This document shows positions 12,540 through 24,436 of a stretch of DNA of 64,000 bases, in pieces. This DNA comes from Ceratodon purpureus (Eukaryota > Streptophyta > Bryopsida > Pseudoditrichales > Ditrichaceae), in the NCBI GenBank assembly GCA_014871385.1, contig CM026429.1, forward strand, positions 6,235,080-6,299,079, written 5' to 3'. Within the stretch, counting starts at the first letter, position 1, and every line of letters begins with the position of its first letter. The notes beneath the pieces are model-generated. The model was not told where the DNA came from and ran no database searches. It saw nothing but the letters and a program-made list of their open reading frames with translations. Both the position numbers and the translations under genes were made by a program.

Positions 12540-12760
12540 CGATCTTTGGTGTAAGCCTTTGTTTCCACCGCCTTTAAATCAATTTGCCTTTGTTTCCACC
12601 GCCTTTAAATCAGTCTGCCTTTGTTTCCACCGCCTTTAAATCAGTCTGCCTTTGTTTCCACCGCCTTAAATTAGTCTGCCTTTGTTTCCACCACCTTGAA
12701 TTAGTCTGCCTTTGTTTCCATCGACCTTAATCAGTCTTGAATCGGTCTGTTATGTTTTTT
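12540..12760. repeat. Minisatellite of ~32-bp CCTTTGTTTCCACCGCCTT units
   Basis: About six units contain TTTGTTTCCACCGCCTT followed by TAAATCAGTCTG with small changes. The inverse unit appears at 28105-28200, 29465-29550 and, as a GGCAACAAAGGCAGA variant, at 32610-32670. Each unit contains the TTTCCACC form of the TTNCCAMC motif. Confidence 0.75.
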
Positions 12761-13016
12761 CTGGTCATTGATCCACCCCCTTCATCCAATATATCATCAA
12801 CAATGATTACCCAAGTATTCTGATGAAGAAAAATTGCGTTTGAATGTGTTGGGCTTGACTGAGGCTACAAAAAGGGATGTGGCTAAACAAAATTTCATAT
12901 GTGGCTGAGTGATATTTTGGCAAAATTTCTTATGTGGCAGGTGAATTTTGGCATTGAGATCTTTTAGAGAGATCTTTTAGAATTAGTAAAACAAAAAAAT
13001 TAAAAAAAAGAAAATT

Positions 13017-13207
13017 TGCACCATCAACTGCGCATCGGAAAGCGTGGTGGGGTGGGTGTCGGAGGGTGGATTCGAACCCGGCACTAGCACCCTGGGGTTG
13101 CCACGACAGTTCGAACCCGATCCTCGGATCACCAAGCCACCAAGGCTTTGACTGAAGACGTAAATGTTCTCAACAAACTTATACCAAAATCGAGTCAGTA
13201 AAAATAC
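13017..13207 (-). mobile_element. tRNA-derived SINE-like copy 1
   Basis: On the minus strand it reads GCCTTGGTGGCTTGGTGATC (A-box-like), then GGTTCGAA twice. The second occurrence is a perfect B box, GGTTCGAATCC. It continues through CCGACACCCACCCCACCACG to a short A/T-rich tail. Five copies of this about 190-bp unit occur in the window. Confidence 0.6.
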
Positions 13208-13240
13208 AGAAAAAAAATAAAAAATAAAAAATAAAAAATT

Positions 13241-13437
13241 GCACCATCAACTGCGCATTGGGAAGCGTGGTGGGGTGGGTGTCGGAGGGTGGATTCGAAC
13301 CCGGCACTAGCACCTTGAGGTTGCCACGACAGTTCGAACCCGAAGCCTCGGATCACCAAGCCACCAAGGCTTTCATCGATGATTCAAACTTTGTGATTGT
13401 ACTTATATCCAAATTGAGTCGATAAAAATACAGAAAA
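13241..13437 (-). mobile_element. tRNA-derived SINE-like copy 2
   Basis: Same structure as copy 1: A-box-like GGCTTGGTGATCCGAGG, B box GGTTCGAATCC and a (AAAAAT)n-like border. It is separated from copy 1 by a simple A/T run, as if the pair arose by tandem insertion or duplication. Confidence 0.6.
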
Positions 13438-14501
13438 AATTAAAAGAATTAAAAAAATTCAAATTTGTTGCCACCGTCTGCCTTCAGTAAATTGTTTTGC
13501 CCCTTGACATTTCACTATATCTAAGAGTCCCTGGACAGTTCAACTTCCCGGAGTTCCCAACAGTACTAATTCTGAAATATCTTTCTAAAAGATCTCAATG
13601 CCAAAATTCACCAAAAGTATAATGTTTCTTGATTAATGATTAATTCCAAGTAAAATGTTGCTTGATTAATTAGTAATTGTGCATTAGCTTTAGAACTGTC
13701 GTGTAAATCCTCAAGAGGCCAATTTCCACTCATACCTGGAATTTGATTTGCAAATAAACTTTTACTTTTACTTTTCCACTTTTACTTATTATTGGCAAAT
13801 TTTAAGTTCTAGAAAGTAAAAAGTCCCAGCTTTAGGGTTTAGAAAGTAAAAAGTCCCAGCTTTCTAATTTTCTTCGAATAGTTTCAAACATTTATTTTGT
13901 GCCTTAGCATGCTAATGTACATAAATTCTGCATCAACATCCTCTACGATTTATCAGAACTGTATTCAATATATACTTTCTCATAAGTCCATTATTACAAT
14001 TCATCCACGTTTAGATTAAACCTCCAAAATTCTACACATAGTAATTTCAAATTCAAGATAACATGAAGAACTATTGAATTCTCAACAGTATGAGCACTTC
14101 GAAACAAAAATGACAACTAGGTGATAAAGCCGATGATTGAAAAGAATGATCAGGAGGTGAATTCAAACCGTGCTTGCTTTTTCAATTGCAAGATTGCTTC
14201 AGAAACCAGCATGAAGTTCAAGCAAGACATCTACGTTCAAAGTAAAATGTGACCATGATATGTACCAAATCCGAGAATGGTGCTAAAATACTAAAGAGTC
14301 TCTGAAAACCCTACATCAGTCAGAGGTAAAGAAACACCCGAGGGCCAAGATCATAGCAAGTGTACCAAACACAAAACTACTGAAACACTGGTAGACTGTC
14401 CTAGCATACAATAGGTGTAGACAGTTACATAAAGAAAAATGATTGTTTGGTGCTTCATTTCTAGAGTCCCTGGCTTCATTCTACTGTCCACGTTGAGGAG
14501 A

Positions 14502-16874
14502 CTACTCTGAGCCTGAAGATACGGGAACTGGAGACTCCGCGCGAAGACCCTGTGCTCGGTCAGTTCCCATGGGGACATCCGTGACTATTCCACTTGGAAT
14601 AGATAGTCTGCGGGGGAGTCCTACAGTGATAGGTTTGGCCACGGTAACATCAACCTCCATCGGCTCCGACTGCCTCTCTACCTCCTCACCTATTGATTTG
14701 CCATGTTCCTCCTCCCCCTCGGCTACCTGCTCATTTGCTGTTGGAAACAGACCAGACCCATTCCAGACATTAGCAACAACCTGTGGTAAGTGAGTTTCCA
14801 ACAACAATAACGGTTATTATAGTTACAAGCCTTGCAAACAAAGAGCTCTACAACTAACTGGCTACAAATAACTATGGTGGAAACTAAAAAGTGTGACGAG
14901 GAACGTACTGTGAAGAAATAAGTACGCCACAGCCTTAGCAACCGCTTCTATCTTTTTAAAAGAAATTTGCGTTTTCTTGTTAGAAGGTTTTAGCTGTAGT
15001 GTCTCAAAACAAGGTAGCTCTTCGGGCAGTTTTAGGGGGGGCAGAAAACAAGGAAAATCCGAAATGTATTCTGTAGGACAAGATAAAGGAGTGGAGATTC
15101 TGTGTTGAGCCTTACCAAGCTCAGGTGAGGGCTCTGAGTTCTTTGTCGCTCCAGCCTGAGACGATTCACCCTCACCAGGCACAGGGGTGGGCTCTGAATC
15201 CAATTTCGCCATCTTTAGAGGCAGTTCACACTCGAATGAACCAGACCCTGGTCTCTTCCTTGAGAGAGGCATGTCAGCGTCTTCGTCAGATTCATATGCA
15301 TACGGGTCCACAACTGGAGTAGAGGTCACGTTGATAGTGGTGTCTTTGCCGACTTCTGGCTTTGGTGTAGAGGACATGTTGGCAGAGGTGTCTTCGCAGG
15401 CTTCTGGCTTTGGTGCCGACACATCAAACCCCCATGCTGCCATCCAGCGAGGGTCACCTTCTTGTTTGCACAGAGGACACATACGACCTCCTGCAAGAAG
15501 CTCTGCCCACAGACACCAAGGGTGGAACAAACAACCACAAGAAAAAGGGAAGACGGTGTTTGCAACAAACTTGAGGTGGCACCGAGGACAAGGTTTGTCC
15601 AGGTGAAGAACAGGGTCTCCACCCGCCTCTCCTCCGTTGTTTCCATCAGGCGCCTTTGGCTTGATGGAGGCTTGAGCAAGTTTTTCGGCTTTGCACTTCT
15701 CCTGGAGGTCTGCGATTTCCTCCTCCGCCTTCTTGTACTTCATTGCAGCCACATCCACATCTTCCTTTGCTGAAGTCCTGGCGAGGTCAGCCGCATCCCA
15801 CTCCAAGATGTTTGCTTGAATCTCCCCCCCAACCTTGCGGATCTCCCTATCATTCAGAATCTTCTCCTCTACATCCCCGGCCCGCTGTAGCTCCTTACTC
15901 TTCTTCCGCAAGAGCATTGCATGCTGTTGGAGGCGCTCATCCTCGGCCTCAAAGTGGCAAATCCTCTCATCCATCTGCAACAGGGATTGCTGCTTCGTCT
16001 CCAGCTCTTTCTCTGCAGCTTGAAGCTCGGCCGTCTTACGCACCACCTCCTCGAGCAATTCTTCGAGCTTAGTGGTAGCACAGCCTTTCGTGTCGCCACC
16101 AGTACTTCCTTCTTGGTGCGGTTCCTTGACGTTGCCAACAGAAGCGGCCCCAACTCCATCACCCCAAGTATCGCATTCTCCATCCTTCAAGAACTGTGCC
16201 ACCTCCTTGAGAATTCGCTCAACCTGGTAACGGAGAGCTGGGGGTCGCAGCTTCAGAGGATTTAGGTTTGCATGTTGGAAACGTTCCTCCAGTATCTGAG
16301 CCGCTGCCCCAGCCCAATTGACTGGGTGCCCCTCCTTGAAATGGTAAATGCAAGCCCGCAAGAATGATTGACTGAAGGCCTTGTTGTCCGGAGCTTCCCC
16401 ATACACCTCCATGTAGCATTGGTTGTACTTCTTCAAGGCTACTTCATCACAGCAGTCTCTGAAGTAGTGTCGATTTTTGTTGGCACCATCGCCAGGAGGC
16501 CATATCTGATCGTACCAAGAGCGAGGCACCATAGCTTTGGTGACCTTGTTGGGCATGGGTCCTTCATTGCTGAGCCCGAACGCCTCCACGAAAAAGGTAG
16601 GTGGGTACCTGGCGTCGTCCCTCCCCAGCAGCAACGGAGCCTTAGTCTGGAGGCGCTCACATAGCTTTTGTGGAATCCCATCCAGATTGAAGGGAGTCTC
16701 CCACTCATAGCTGGTGATCCCTTCCGGCCCTGGTTCCGTCTTGACCTTCGGCAGATCTTGTGCCACGACTTTCCCTTTCCCCTTCACGGAATCGCGCCGC
16801 AGCTCCTCCTCTTGTGCCATAGCTTTCCCTTTCACCAAAGATTTGGATCGCCGCTGCACAAATAGGTTTGACAT
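14502..16874 (-). CDS. RING-type/coiled-coil protein, paralogue 1
   Basis: The main exon runs from the ATG at 16874 to about 14930. A last exon, 14781-14502, follows a CACAG acceptor; the exact donor is unclear. The protein has a basic N-terminus and a domain shared with the other two paralogues (FNLDGIPQKL, then WPPGDGANKNRHY, then APDNKAFSQSFLRAC). A coiled coil of about 150 residues follows. Next comes a RING-like zinc site, CPRC, then CGCLFHPWC, then CPLC, with spacing C-x2-C-x12-C-x-C-x2-H-x2-C-x10-C-x2-C. This is close to the C4HC3 order. The tail is acidic and proline-rich. RING proteins usually act as E3 ubiquitin ligases, but nothing here shows a substrate. The gene stands head to head, at a distance, with paralogue 2. 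Confidence 0.7.
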
Positions 16875-16919
16875 TCTGCTGCACAAATAGGTTTATCATC
16901 GAATTGCCATTCCCTCTTG

Positions 16920-18540
16920 ATCCTAAAAAAATATTTTCTAACTAAACTGGACATTGCGTCCGATCAGTAAACTATTATCTCCAGTTAAACACATTGCAAG
17001 AAAACAACATGAACATCCTAGCTGCAGTCACGCCACTGGGTACTGAAGGCAGGCGGTGGCAACAAAGGTAATAGATTTCTAAACATACCTAGCAGTTTCC
17101 TTGAAACCGTAAGACCCGGCTGCTCCAATTCGAACTCCCCTCGGCCGCCCAAGACCTTTACATCACAACAACAACAACATTATCAGTCAAGACTCAATCA
17201 AATGCAATGTGGCCCATATCAGATTTGTGAGTTCATTGGAAGGGTGTTTCCACCTAGAACTGGCTGGGTTATCATTCCCTCTTGTTTCTAACTAAAAAAT
17301 ATTTTCTAACTAAACTAGACATTGCGTCCGATCAGTAAACTATTATCTCTAGTTAAACACATTGCAAGAAAACAACATGCAGAAATCAATTCACAAGCCA
17401 TGCACAAATAGGTTTCACATACTGCAACCACAATAGTACTGAAGGCAGGCGGTGGCAACAAAGGTAATAGATTTCTAAACATACCTAGCAGTTTCCTTGA
17501 AACCGTAAGACCCGGCTGCTCCAATTCGAACTCCCCTCGGCCGCCCAAGACCTTTACATCACAACAACAACAACATTATCAGTCAAGACTCAATCAAATG
17601 CAATGTGGCCCATATCAGATTTGTGAGTTCATTGGAAGGGTGTTTCCACCTAGAACTGGCTGGGTTATCATTCCCTCTTGTTTCTAACTAAAAAATATTT
17701 TCTAACTAAACTAGACATTGCGTCCGATCAGTAAACTATTATCTCTAGTTAAACACATTGCAAGAAAACAACATGCAGAAATCAATTCACAAGCCATGCA
17801 CAAATAGGTTTCACATACTGCAACCACAATAGTACTGAAGGCAGGCGGTGGCAACAAAGGTAATAGATTTCTAAACATACCTAGCAGTTTCCTTGAAACC
17901 GTAAGACCCGGCTGCTCCAATTCGAACTCCCCTCGGCCGCCCAAGACCTTTACATCACAACAACAACAACATTATCAGTCAAGACTCAATCAAATGCAAT
18001 GTGGCCCATATCAGATTTGTGAGTTCATTGGAAGGGTGTTTCCACCTAGAACTGGCTGGGTTATCATTCCCTCTTGTTTCTAACTAAAAAATATTTTCTA
18101 ACTAAACTAGACATTGCGTCCGATCAGTAAACTATTATCTCTAGTTAAACACATTGCAAGAAACAACATGCAGAAATCAATTCACGAGCCATGCACAAAT
18201 AGGTTTCACATACTGCAACCACAATAGTACTGAAGGCAGGCGGTGGCAACAAAGGTAATAGATTTCTAAACATACCTAGCAGTTTCCTTGAAACCGTAAG
18301 ACCCGGCTGCTCCAATTCGAACTCCCCTCGGCCGCCCAAGACCTTTACATCACAACAACAACAACATTATCAGTCAAGACTCAATCAAATGCAATGTGGC
18401 CCATATCAGATTTGTGAGTTCATTGGAAGGGTGTTTCCCTAGTTAAACTCAGAGCAAGAAAACAACATGCCGAAATCAATTCACGAGCCATGCACAAATA
18501 GGTTTGACATTCTGCAACCACAGCATTACTGAAAGCACAG
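16920..18540. repeat. 396-bp tandem repeat array upstream of RING paralogue 1
   Basis: The word ACTGAAGGCAGGCGGTGGCA starts units at 17042, 17438, 17834 and 18229, so the period is 396, 396 and 395 bp. Partial units flank the array on both sides. Each unit contains GGTGGCAACAAAGG and GTGTTTCCACC forms of the TTNCCAMC motif. Short identical open frames in each unit are by-products of the repeat. The array covers the likely promoter of the minus-strand gene ending at 14502. Confidence 0.85.
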
Positions 18541-19188
18541 AAACAAGCTCGCGCACCTCACGGAATTCGCCCTTCGCAAACCTGGTTCTAAAGTACTATG
18601 CTAAATTAAGCAACACACACGGCCAAAAGCCTCTGGTAGCAACACGCACGGCCACATTACTCTGGTAGCAACACACACCGCCACAACCCTTTGGTAGCAA
18701 CACACACGGCCCGAACTCAACGCTGTGGTAAAACCCTATATTTATTTAATAATCACGGCCACAACCCTCTACTAAACCCTTGACCTAATTCGTGGACGCC
18801 CAACCCCTAAATCTGGGACTTTTTACTTTTTAGAATTTAAAATTAATCAAACAACATTAATCAATCAGGGAAATCAGTACTTTTCTCATTTAGTAATTGC
18901 TAAACTACCAAATTCCAAGTAAAAGTGGTTATACGGCTCTTGAGGTTTCACATTGGAGTCTAAAGCTTAGACCTTGATCCCTTTGGATGTGCTTATATTG
19001 TTATACTTTTGGTGAATTTTGGCATTGAGATCTTTTAGAAAGATATTTCAGAATTAGTACTGTTGGGAACTCCGGGAAGTTGAACTGTCCAGGGACTCTT
19101 AGATATAGTGAAATGTCAAGGGGCAAAACAATTTACTGAAGGCAGGCGGTGGCAACAAATTTGAATTTTTTTAATTCTTTTAATTTTT
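18541..19188. other. Intergenic, repeat-derived, no gene seen
   Basis: It contains four imperfect CACACACGGCC units (18610-18710) and then the shared CTTGAGGTTTCACATTGGAG block that also follows the transposase-like gene at 11521. No convincing coding frame is present. Confidence 0.5.
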
Positions 19189-19384
19189 TCTGTATTTTTA
19201 TCGACTCAATTTGGATATAAGTACAATCACAAAGTTTGAATCATCGATGAAAGCCTTGGTGGCTTGGTGATCCGAGGCTTCGGGTTCGAACTGTCGTGGC
19301 AACCTCAAGGTGCTAGTGCCGGGTTCGAATCCACCCTCCGACACCCACCCCACCACGCTTCCCAATGCGCAGTTGATGGTGCAA
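19189..19384 (+). mobile_element. tRNA-derived SINE-like copy 3
   Basis: Plus-strand copy of the unit with A-box-like GGCTTGGTGATCCGAGG and B box GGTTCGAATCC (about 19322-19332). Together with copy 4 it mirrors the pair at 13017-13437. Confidence 0.6.
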
Positions 19385-19410
19385 TTTTTTATTTTTTATT
19401 TTTTATTTTT

Positions 19411-19615
19411 TTTCTGTATTTTTACTGACTCGATTTTGGTATAAGTTTGTTGAGAACATTTACATCTTCAGTCAAAGCCTTGGTGGCTTGGTGATCCGAG
19501 GCTTCGGGTTCGAACTGTCGTGGCAACCCCAGGGTGCTAGTGCCGGGTTCGAATCCACCCTCCGACACCCACCCCACCACGCTTTCCGATGCGCAGTTGA
19601 TGGCGTAAATTTTTC
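19411..19615 (+). mobile_element. tRNA-derived SINE-like copy 4
   Basis: Second plus-strand copy, directly after copy 3 and separated by a T-rich run. The box sequences are the same. Confidence 0.6.
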
Positions 19616-20199
19616 CCTTTTTTAATTTTTTTTACTTTTTCCGTTTTCATACAGTAATTAGTTTTAATTAGGAATCGCTAAACTTATCGAAGTTCCCAAC
19701 AGTACTCTAAGTTTTGGATCTGAGGCATTCATTGTTGCCACCACCTTCAAATCAGTTTGCTTTTGTTGCCACCGCCTTGATTTCTAGCCATTTAATTGTC
19801 AATAGTAGATTTAAATGTTTTCGTTAGTCAAATGAAAATTCTAAGTTCTTTAAATTCTTATATCGAATGGCTACGATTTGTATAAGGATTTTTAAAGATA
19901 ATGTCACAACTATGTCAAGTTGCTTTTGCAAAGTCAAAATATCCTAATGAATAAGTCTTACTTTCTAATCAACCTTCAAAAGAATTTTGTTTACATTCTA
20001 TTCATTACAAAATTTTAATTAAACGATTTTGAAAATTGATTGTCAAATATTAATGATAACTTGACTACATTTTTTATTAACATAGAAATACAATCTACAT
20101 AGCTATGATATTGAAAGATCTACTCGTCAATTTTAAGTTAACTAGTTGTTGCCAAAAATTAAAAGAATGAAATGGTAAACAATTTAAAATAGAAATTGT

Positions 20200-20820
20200 T
20201 TTAAATTATAGAAGTGCAAAATTATTAGAGATTTGCACTAACTTGTTGCATTTATTTATGCACTAAAGGTTGCATTAATTTGTGCACTAAAGGTTGCATA
20301 AATTTTTGCACTTAATTGATCAATAATTTTTGCTTTAAATGGTGCAAAAAATCGTTTCATTTAGTTGAGCATTAATTTTTGCACAAAATATGCAATAATT
20401 TATGATTAAATTGTGCATTAATTTATGCACTAACTAGTGCATTAATTTATGCACTAGTTAGTGCATTAATTTATGCACTAAAGGTTGCATTAATTTGTGC
20501 ACTAAAGGTTGCATAAATTTTTGCACTTAATTGATCAATAATTTTTGCTTTAAATGGTGCAAAAAATCGTTTCATTGAGTTGAGCATTAATTTTTGCACA
20601 AAATATGCAATAATTTATGATTAAATTGTGCATTAATTTATGCACTAACTAGTGCATTAATTTATACACTAGTTAGTGCATTAATTTATGTATCAAGTTG
20701 ATTAGAAATGTATGCAAAATTTTTTGCAATAACTTATGTGCTTAGATTTACGCAAGAATTTTTGCATTAATTAGTGTTTTGATTTTTTGCAATACTTGGT
20801 GTATTAGTTTAAGAAGTGAA
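20200..20820. repeat. AT-rich tandem duplication built of TGCATTAATTTATGCACTAA words
   Basis: A unit of about 220 bp (near 20250-20465) is repeated at about 20470-20690 with few changes. Inside it, short words such as GCATTAATTTATGCAC recur in both orientations. I see no open frame and no other signal. Confidence 0.7.
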
Positions 20821-21039
20821 GCTAAATAAACACAACATGGTTTAAGAACCTGTGTCCGTGTCCTCTTGCATGGAGCCCTGTAAAATAAACAGGGAGTTGC
20901 AAATCAATCAATAAACATCAAAAGTGAGAGTGTTGACAAGATAACATGATGATTTAGTCAAGAATTCTTACATCTCCATGCCCATCCCACAACAAGAACT
21001 GCCGGCTCTACAAAAACTTCAATGGTGAGAGAGGTGTTA

Positions 21040-22150
21040 AGTGTAATATGATTGACAACATTAGAGTGAGAGTTATGTGTAATGTGATGAACACATCTAC
21101 TAGTGATTCGGCGCAAATGAAGAAGCATTTTATCGCTTCAAGTAATCCACATCTGGAAAATGATGTCACAAATGTCTATGGTCAAACGATTAAAACTTTA
21201 AAAAGCTTAAAAAGAAATGTAAAATTGGGATTGAGAAGTTGAGACAAATGCGCAAGATAGAAAATTAACAAAATCAAAAAGACACTACTTCACGAAGATC
21301 CATTGCGACCCAAATGTTAGATTATTGAAGCATTGGAAATATAAAATTGGAATTGAGAAGTTGAGAAAAAGGCACATAGATAGATTAAAAAACTTGCATC
21401 AAATGATATTTGAAAATAAAAAGCATGAATTGCATCAATGAGAGTCAAAGTTGCTAAAAGGTACTTCAACAAGTAATCACTAGATCCTTTTTAAAAAAAT
21501 GTAAATTAAATAAAAGTATGAAATGTAAAAAATAATATTTAAAATTAAAAAAAAAATAAAAAAACAATCATTGAATGATTGAAAAGAATAATGAAAAATA
21601 CACTAAAGCATCAACTTGATATTTGAAAATGAAAAGCATGAATTGCATCAATGATATTCAACCATGCCAAAAGCTACTTAAACAAGTAATTACTAAAGCA
21701 TCTTAAAAAATATGTAAATTAAATAAAAGTATGGAAGGTAAAAAATCATATTTAAAACTGTAAAAGAAATAAAAAACAATCACTGAATGATTGAAAAGAA
21801 TAACAAAAAATACATAAAAAGATGAAGAGGAGAAGATGAAATTTAAGAATGTCACACAAAAAGTAAAAGAACCAAAAGCATGTAGAGCATTTTAAAATTC
21901 CATGAGATATTTTAAAAATTAATCACTAGATCATATTAAAAAACAATAGACTCAATTAAAAGAATGAAATGAAGCAATAGATATTTAGAAAAACCAAAAA
22001 AATAATAATAAATTATTGAATGATCTCTACGAACAACGGAAATCCCATAAAAAATGAAAACATGGTAAAATGATATTCGTATTTAAGAATGTCACAAAGA
22101 TGAAGGAAAAGAATGAAAAGCATCAAATGAAAATTAAAATCTCATCCAAA
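21040..22150. repeat. Degenerate AT-rich tandem repeats, no gene seen
   Basis: Imperfect units of roughly 200 bp share AAAAAGCATGAATTGCATCA and AAACAATCATTGAATGATTG. They appear near 21400-21600, 21605-21810 and, more diverged, 21840-22030. No credible coding frame. Confidence 0.5.
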
Positions 22151-24436
22151 AAATACCATCCAGTTGGCACAGTGATGACAGTGCGATTGAGTGAAGCGAG
22201 ACATCTTGAGGAGTTCAGCTCAAGACAATGGCGGCTTCACATTGAGTGAAATCAAGCTGTTGGCATCAAGAGCAGCAGCTGTAATGAATTCCTCCCAACC
22301 CCTACTCCAGACTCTGCGACACCAAAGATCGCATTGCAAGTTTTGGGGTTTCAAACAACGTCTACAATCTCTGCCGCACCCAACAATCATCGTTGCGGCT
22401 ACATTGTCGTATGCATGAATATGAGAGAGAATGCTTGTAGTTTTAGATCCTGGATGCGAGTAGTTTTAGATCCTGGATTTGTTGCTTCAGCATCGCAGGT
22501 TCCAACTAATTAGGATGTAGGACTCGTCGTATTGTTCCTGGTCTGTTACTTGGAAGGAATTGAATGCTTCGACGTTGGTGATCTTCGGTTCTGTCCGTGC
22601 ATTGTGTTCAATCGGTAGCATGTTCTGTGTTGCTTCGTCGGACATTTAATTTGTTCAATTACATTTACCCTATACGAAGCTTGTTCAAAGACCTCTGACC
22701 CTCCTTTGAACGCCTATGCTCAAGGATGAGCTAAACATCTTCAGTTCCCAACAAGGAGCTTTCTGCTTGTAAGCTGCTCGCAAACTACTAGAGCTATTTT
22801 TCCTTTTCTTTACAATTCAACATGCATGAACTATGAGTGGGGTGGTTGAGCTTAATTAAAGTGATTTGGTGAGTTTTTTTGAAGATTTTAAAGTACTCAT
22901 TGAGATTGTTTGTTGGTTTTGTGGTTGTCATGGTTGCCACTGTTGCTAACTGTCATCGTTGCCACTGTTACCGATAGTGAACTTTGAAGCCAAAGACTAG
23001 TGTTTTGGACTGTTTTTATGGGCGGGATTTGTATGTTGCAGGTATTGCTATCTCCATTTTAGTATTGTCTTTTTGGTGGTATAGTGAGTATACTATTTTA
23101 TAACCATTGAGCGATAGTGTAGATATTGAAGTGCCTTGAATCTTGTTGTCATCGTTGCCACTGTTGCTAATGCCGCACCCAACAAAGATCGTTGCCACTG
23201 TGTTGGACCATGTATGAGGTGTTGCCAGCAAACGCAAGGGACATTGACTTTTTTCATTCCCATGTCGCAGCTACCGACTGCTTGTTTGCATCAGAAGGGC
23301 CAGTGAACTTTGAAGCCATAGATTGGTGCGTCTCCTGTTTCTGTGGGCAGGATTTGGAGGCCAATAGTTTCGGCTGCAACTTTTTTTCCTTTTCTTATTG
23401 CAGGTATTGCTATCTCCATTTTCGTCTTGTCCTTTTTGTCGCTATGCTGCAGCTAATCATTGCTGGTTTTTGGAAACTTTTACTTTAGATTGCTTAAAGA
23501 ACCATTGAGACCAGTTTTGATTTTTTTTCTTGTTAGAGGTATGAGTTGGGATTTGATAGCCTTCTTGGCATGTTGCATGGATATGAGAGAGATTGGGATG
23601 AGTATGTGATTGAATAGAGATCAGTTTGTTATATTGGCACTTTTTTTTTTTTTTTTTTTTTTGTAGTTTCGGTGGTGTAGTGAGTAATTGGTAATGGTGC
23701 ATATACGATGTGTTTTAACTTTTGAGATGTTGAATTCGTTTTGGGAATGCTAGAATTGTCAAAGATATTCTATTCAGTATAGTAATTTAGAACCATTGAG
23801 CTTGCTGTAGATGTTGAAGTGCCTCGAATCTTGTTGTCATCGTTGCCACTGTTGCTAACTGTCATCGTTGCCGCTGTTACTAATTTTAAAGGTATAATTC
23901 GTATTTGTGTTCTCTTGTGTGGTTTGATCAATGAGCACTTAATACCGATTAATTACCATTTCATATTTCAGGACTGTTTGGAACTTCTCAAAAACCTCTA
24001 GGACGCAGTAATCCTTCCAATCAGGTCAGGGTTGTTTCCATTCTTGTTTTTTTTTCCTTTTGTTGGAATTCTCTTGTTGGTTGCTGATGGGTAGGACTTC
24101 AGTCGTATTAACAGCACTATGTGTTGTGCTCTAGATGTGTAAGTGATAGACTGAGTCCAATATATACCTCAAACTTATTTTAGGTGGGCTGCAGATTTTG
24201 ATCAGCCGGAACTTTAGGGCTTCAATACATTTGTTAACTTCTAAAGTTGCGGAAGGGGAGTGCAGATAGTAGTACGCAACAGAAGGTAATTCTATTTAGT
24301 ATAGTATTTTAGAACCATTCAGCTTGTTGTAGATGTTGTGTTGTTGTCATCGTGTATGGCCTTTGAATTAGATGTTGTATTCAGTCGTGGCTTCTAGTTT
24401 TAATAGAAGTTGCGGTCGCTTGAATCTGGTTGCAGA
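22151..24436. other. Upstream region of RING paralogue 2, no gene seen
   Basis: It holds repeated words CATCGTTGCCACTGTTGCTA (22935-22970, 23148-23175, 23835-23880) and a duplicated GCAGGTATTGCTATCTCCAT block (23040 and 23400). It may be promoter, leader exons and introns of the downstream gene, but I cannot define exon borders. Confidence 0.4.

Larger units (their letters stand above)
12931..14493. repeat. Left arm of a long inverted repeat
   Basis: This stretch is the reverse complement, with few differences, of 26393-27730. The inner edge of the pair starts in the sequence GTGGACAGTAGAATGAAGCC. The left arm is longer because it holds two SINE-like copies against one on the right. The two arms flank the outward-facing 3' ends of two RING-type genes, 14502-16874 (-) and 24437-26403 (+). 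Confidence 0.8.

Noticed and set aside
17315..18339. Three near-identical frames of 64-77 codons on the minus strand
   Set aside because: One per unit of the 396-bp tandem array; no independent sign of coding.
13017..19615. True tRNA genes suggested by GGTTCGAATCC
   Set aside because: No cloverleaf can be formed around the boxes. Repeated copies with A/T-rich borders fit a SINE-like repeat better.
22191..22418. 75-codon plus-strand frame
   Set aside because: No homologue in the window, no splice partners identified, composition not convincing.
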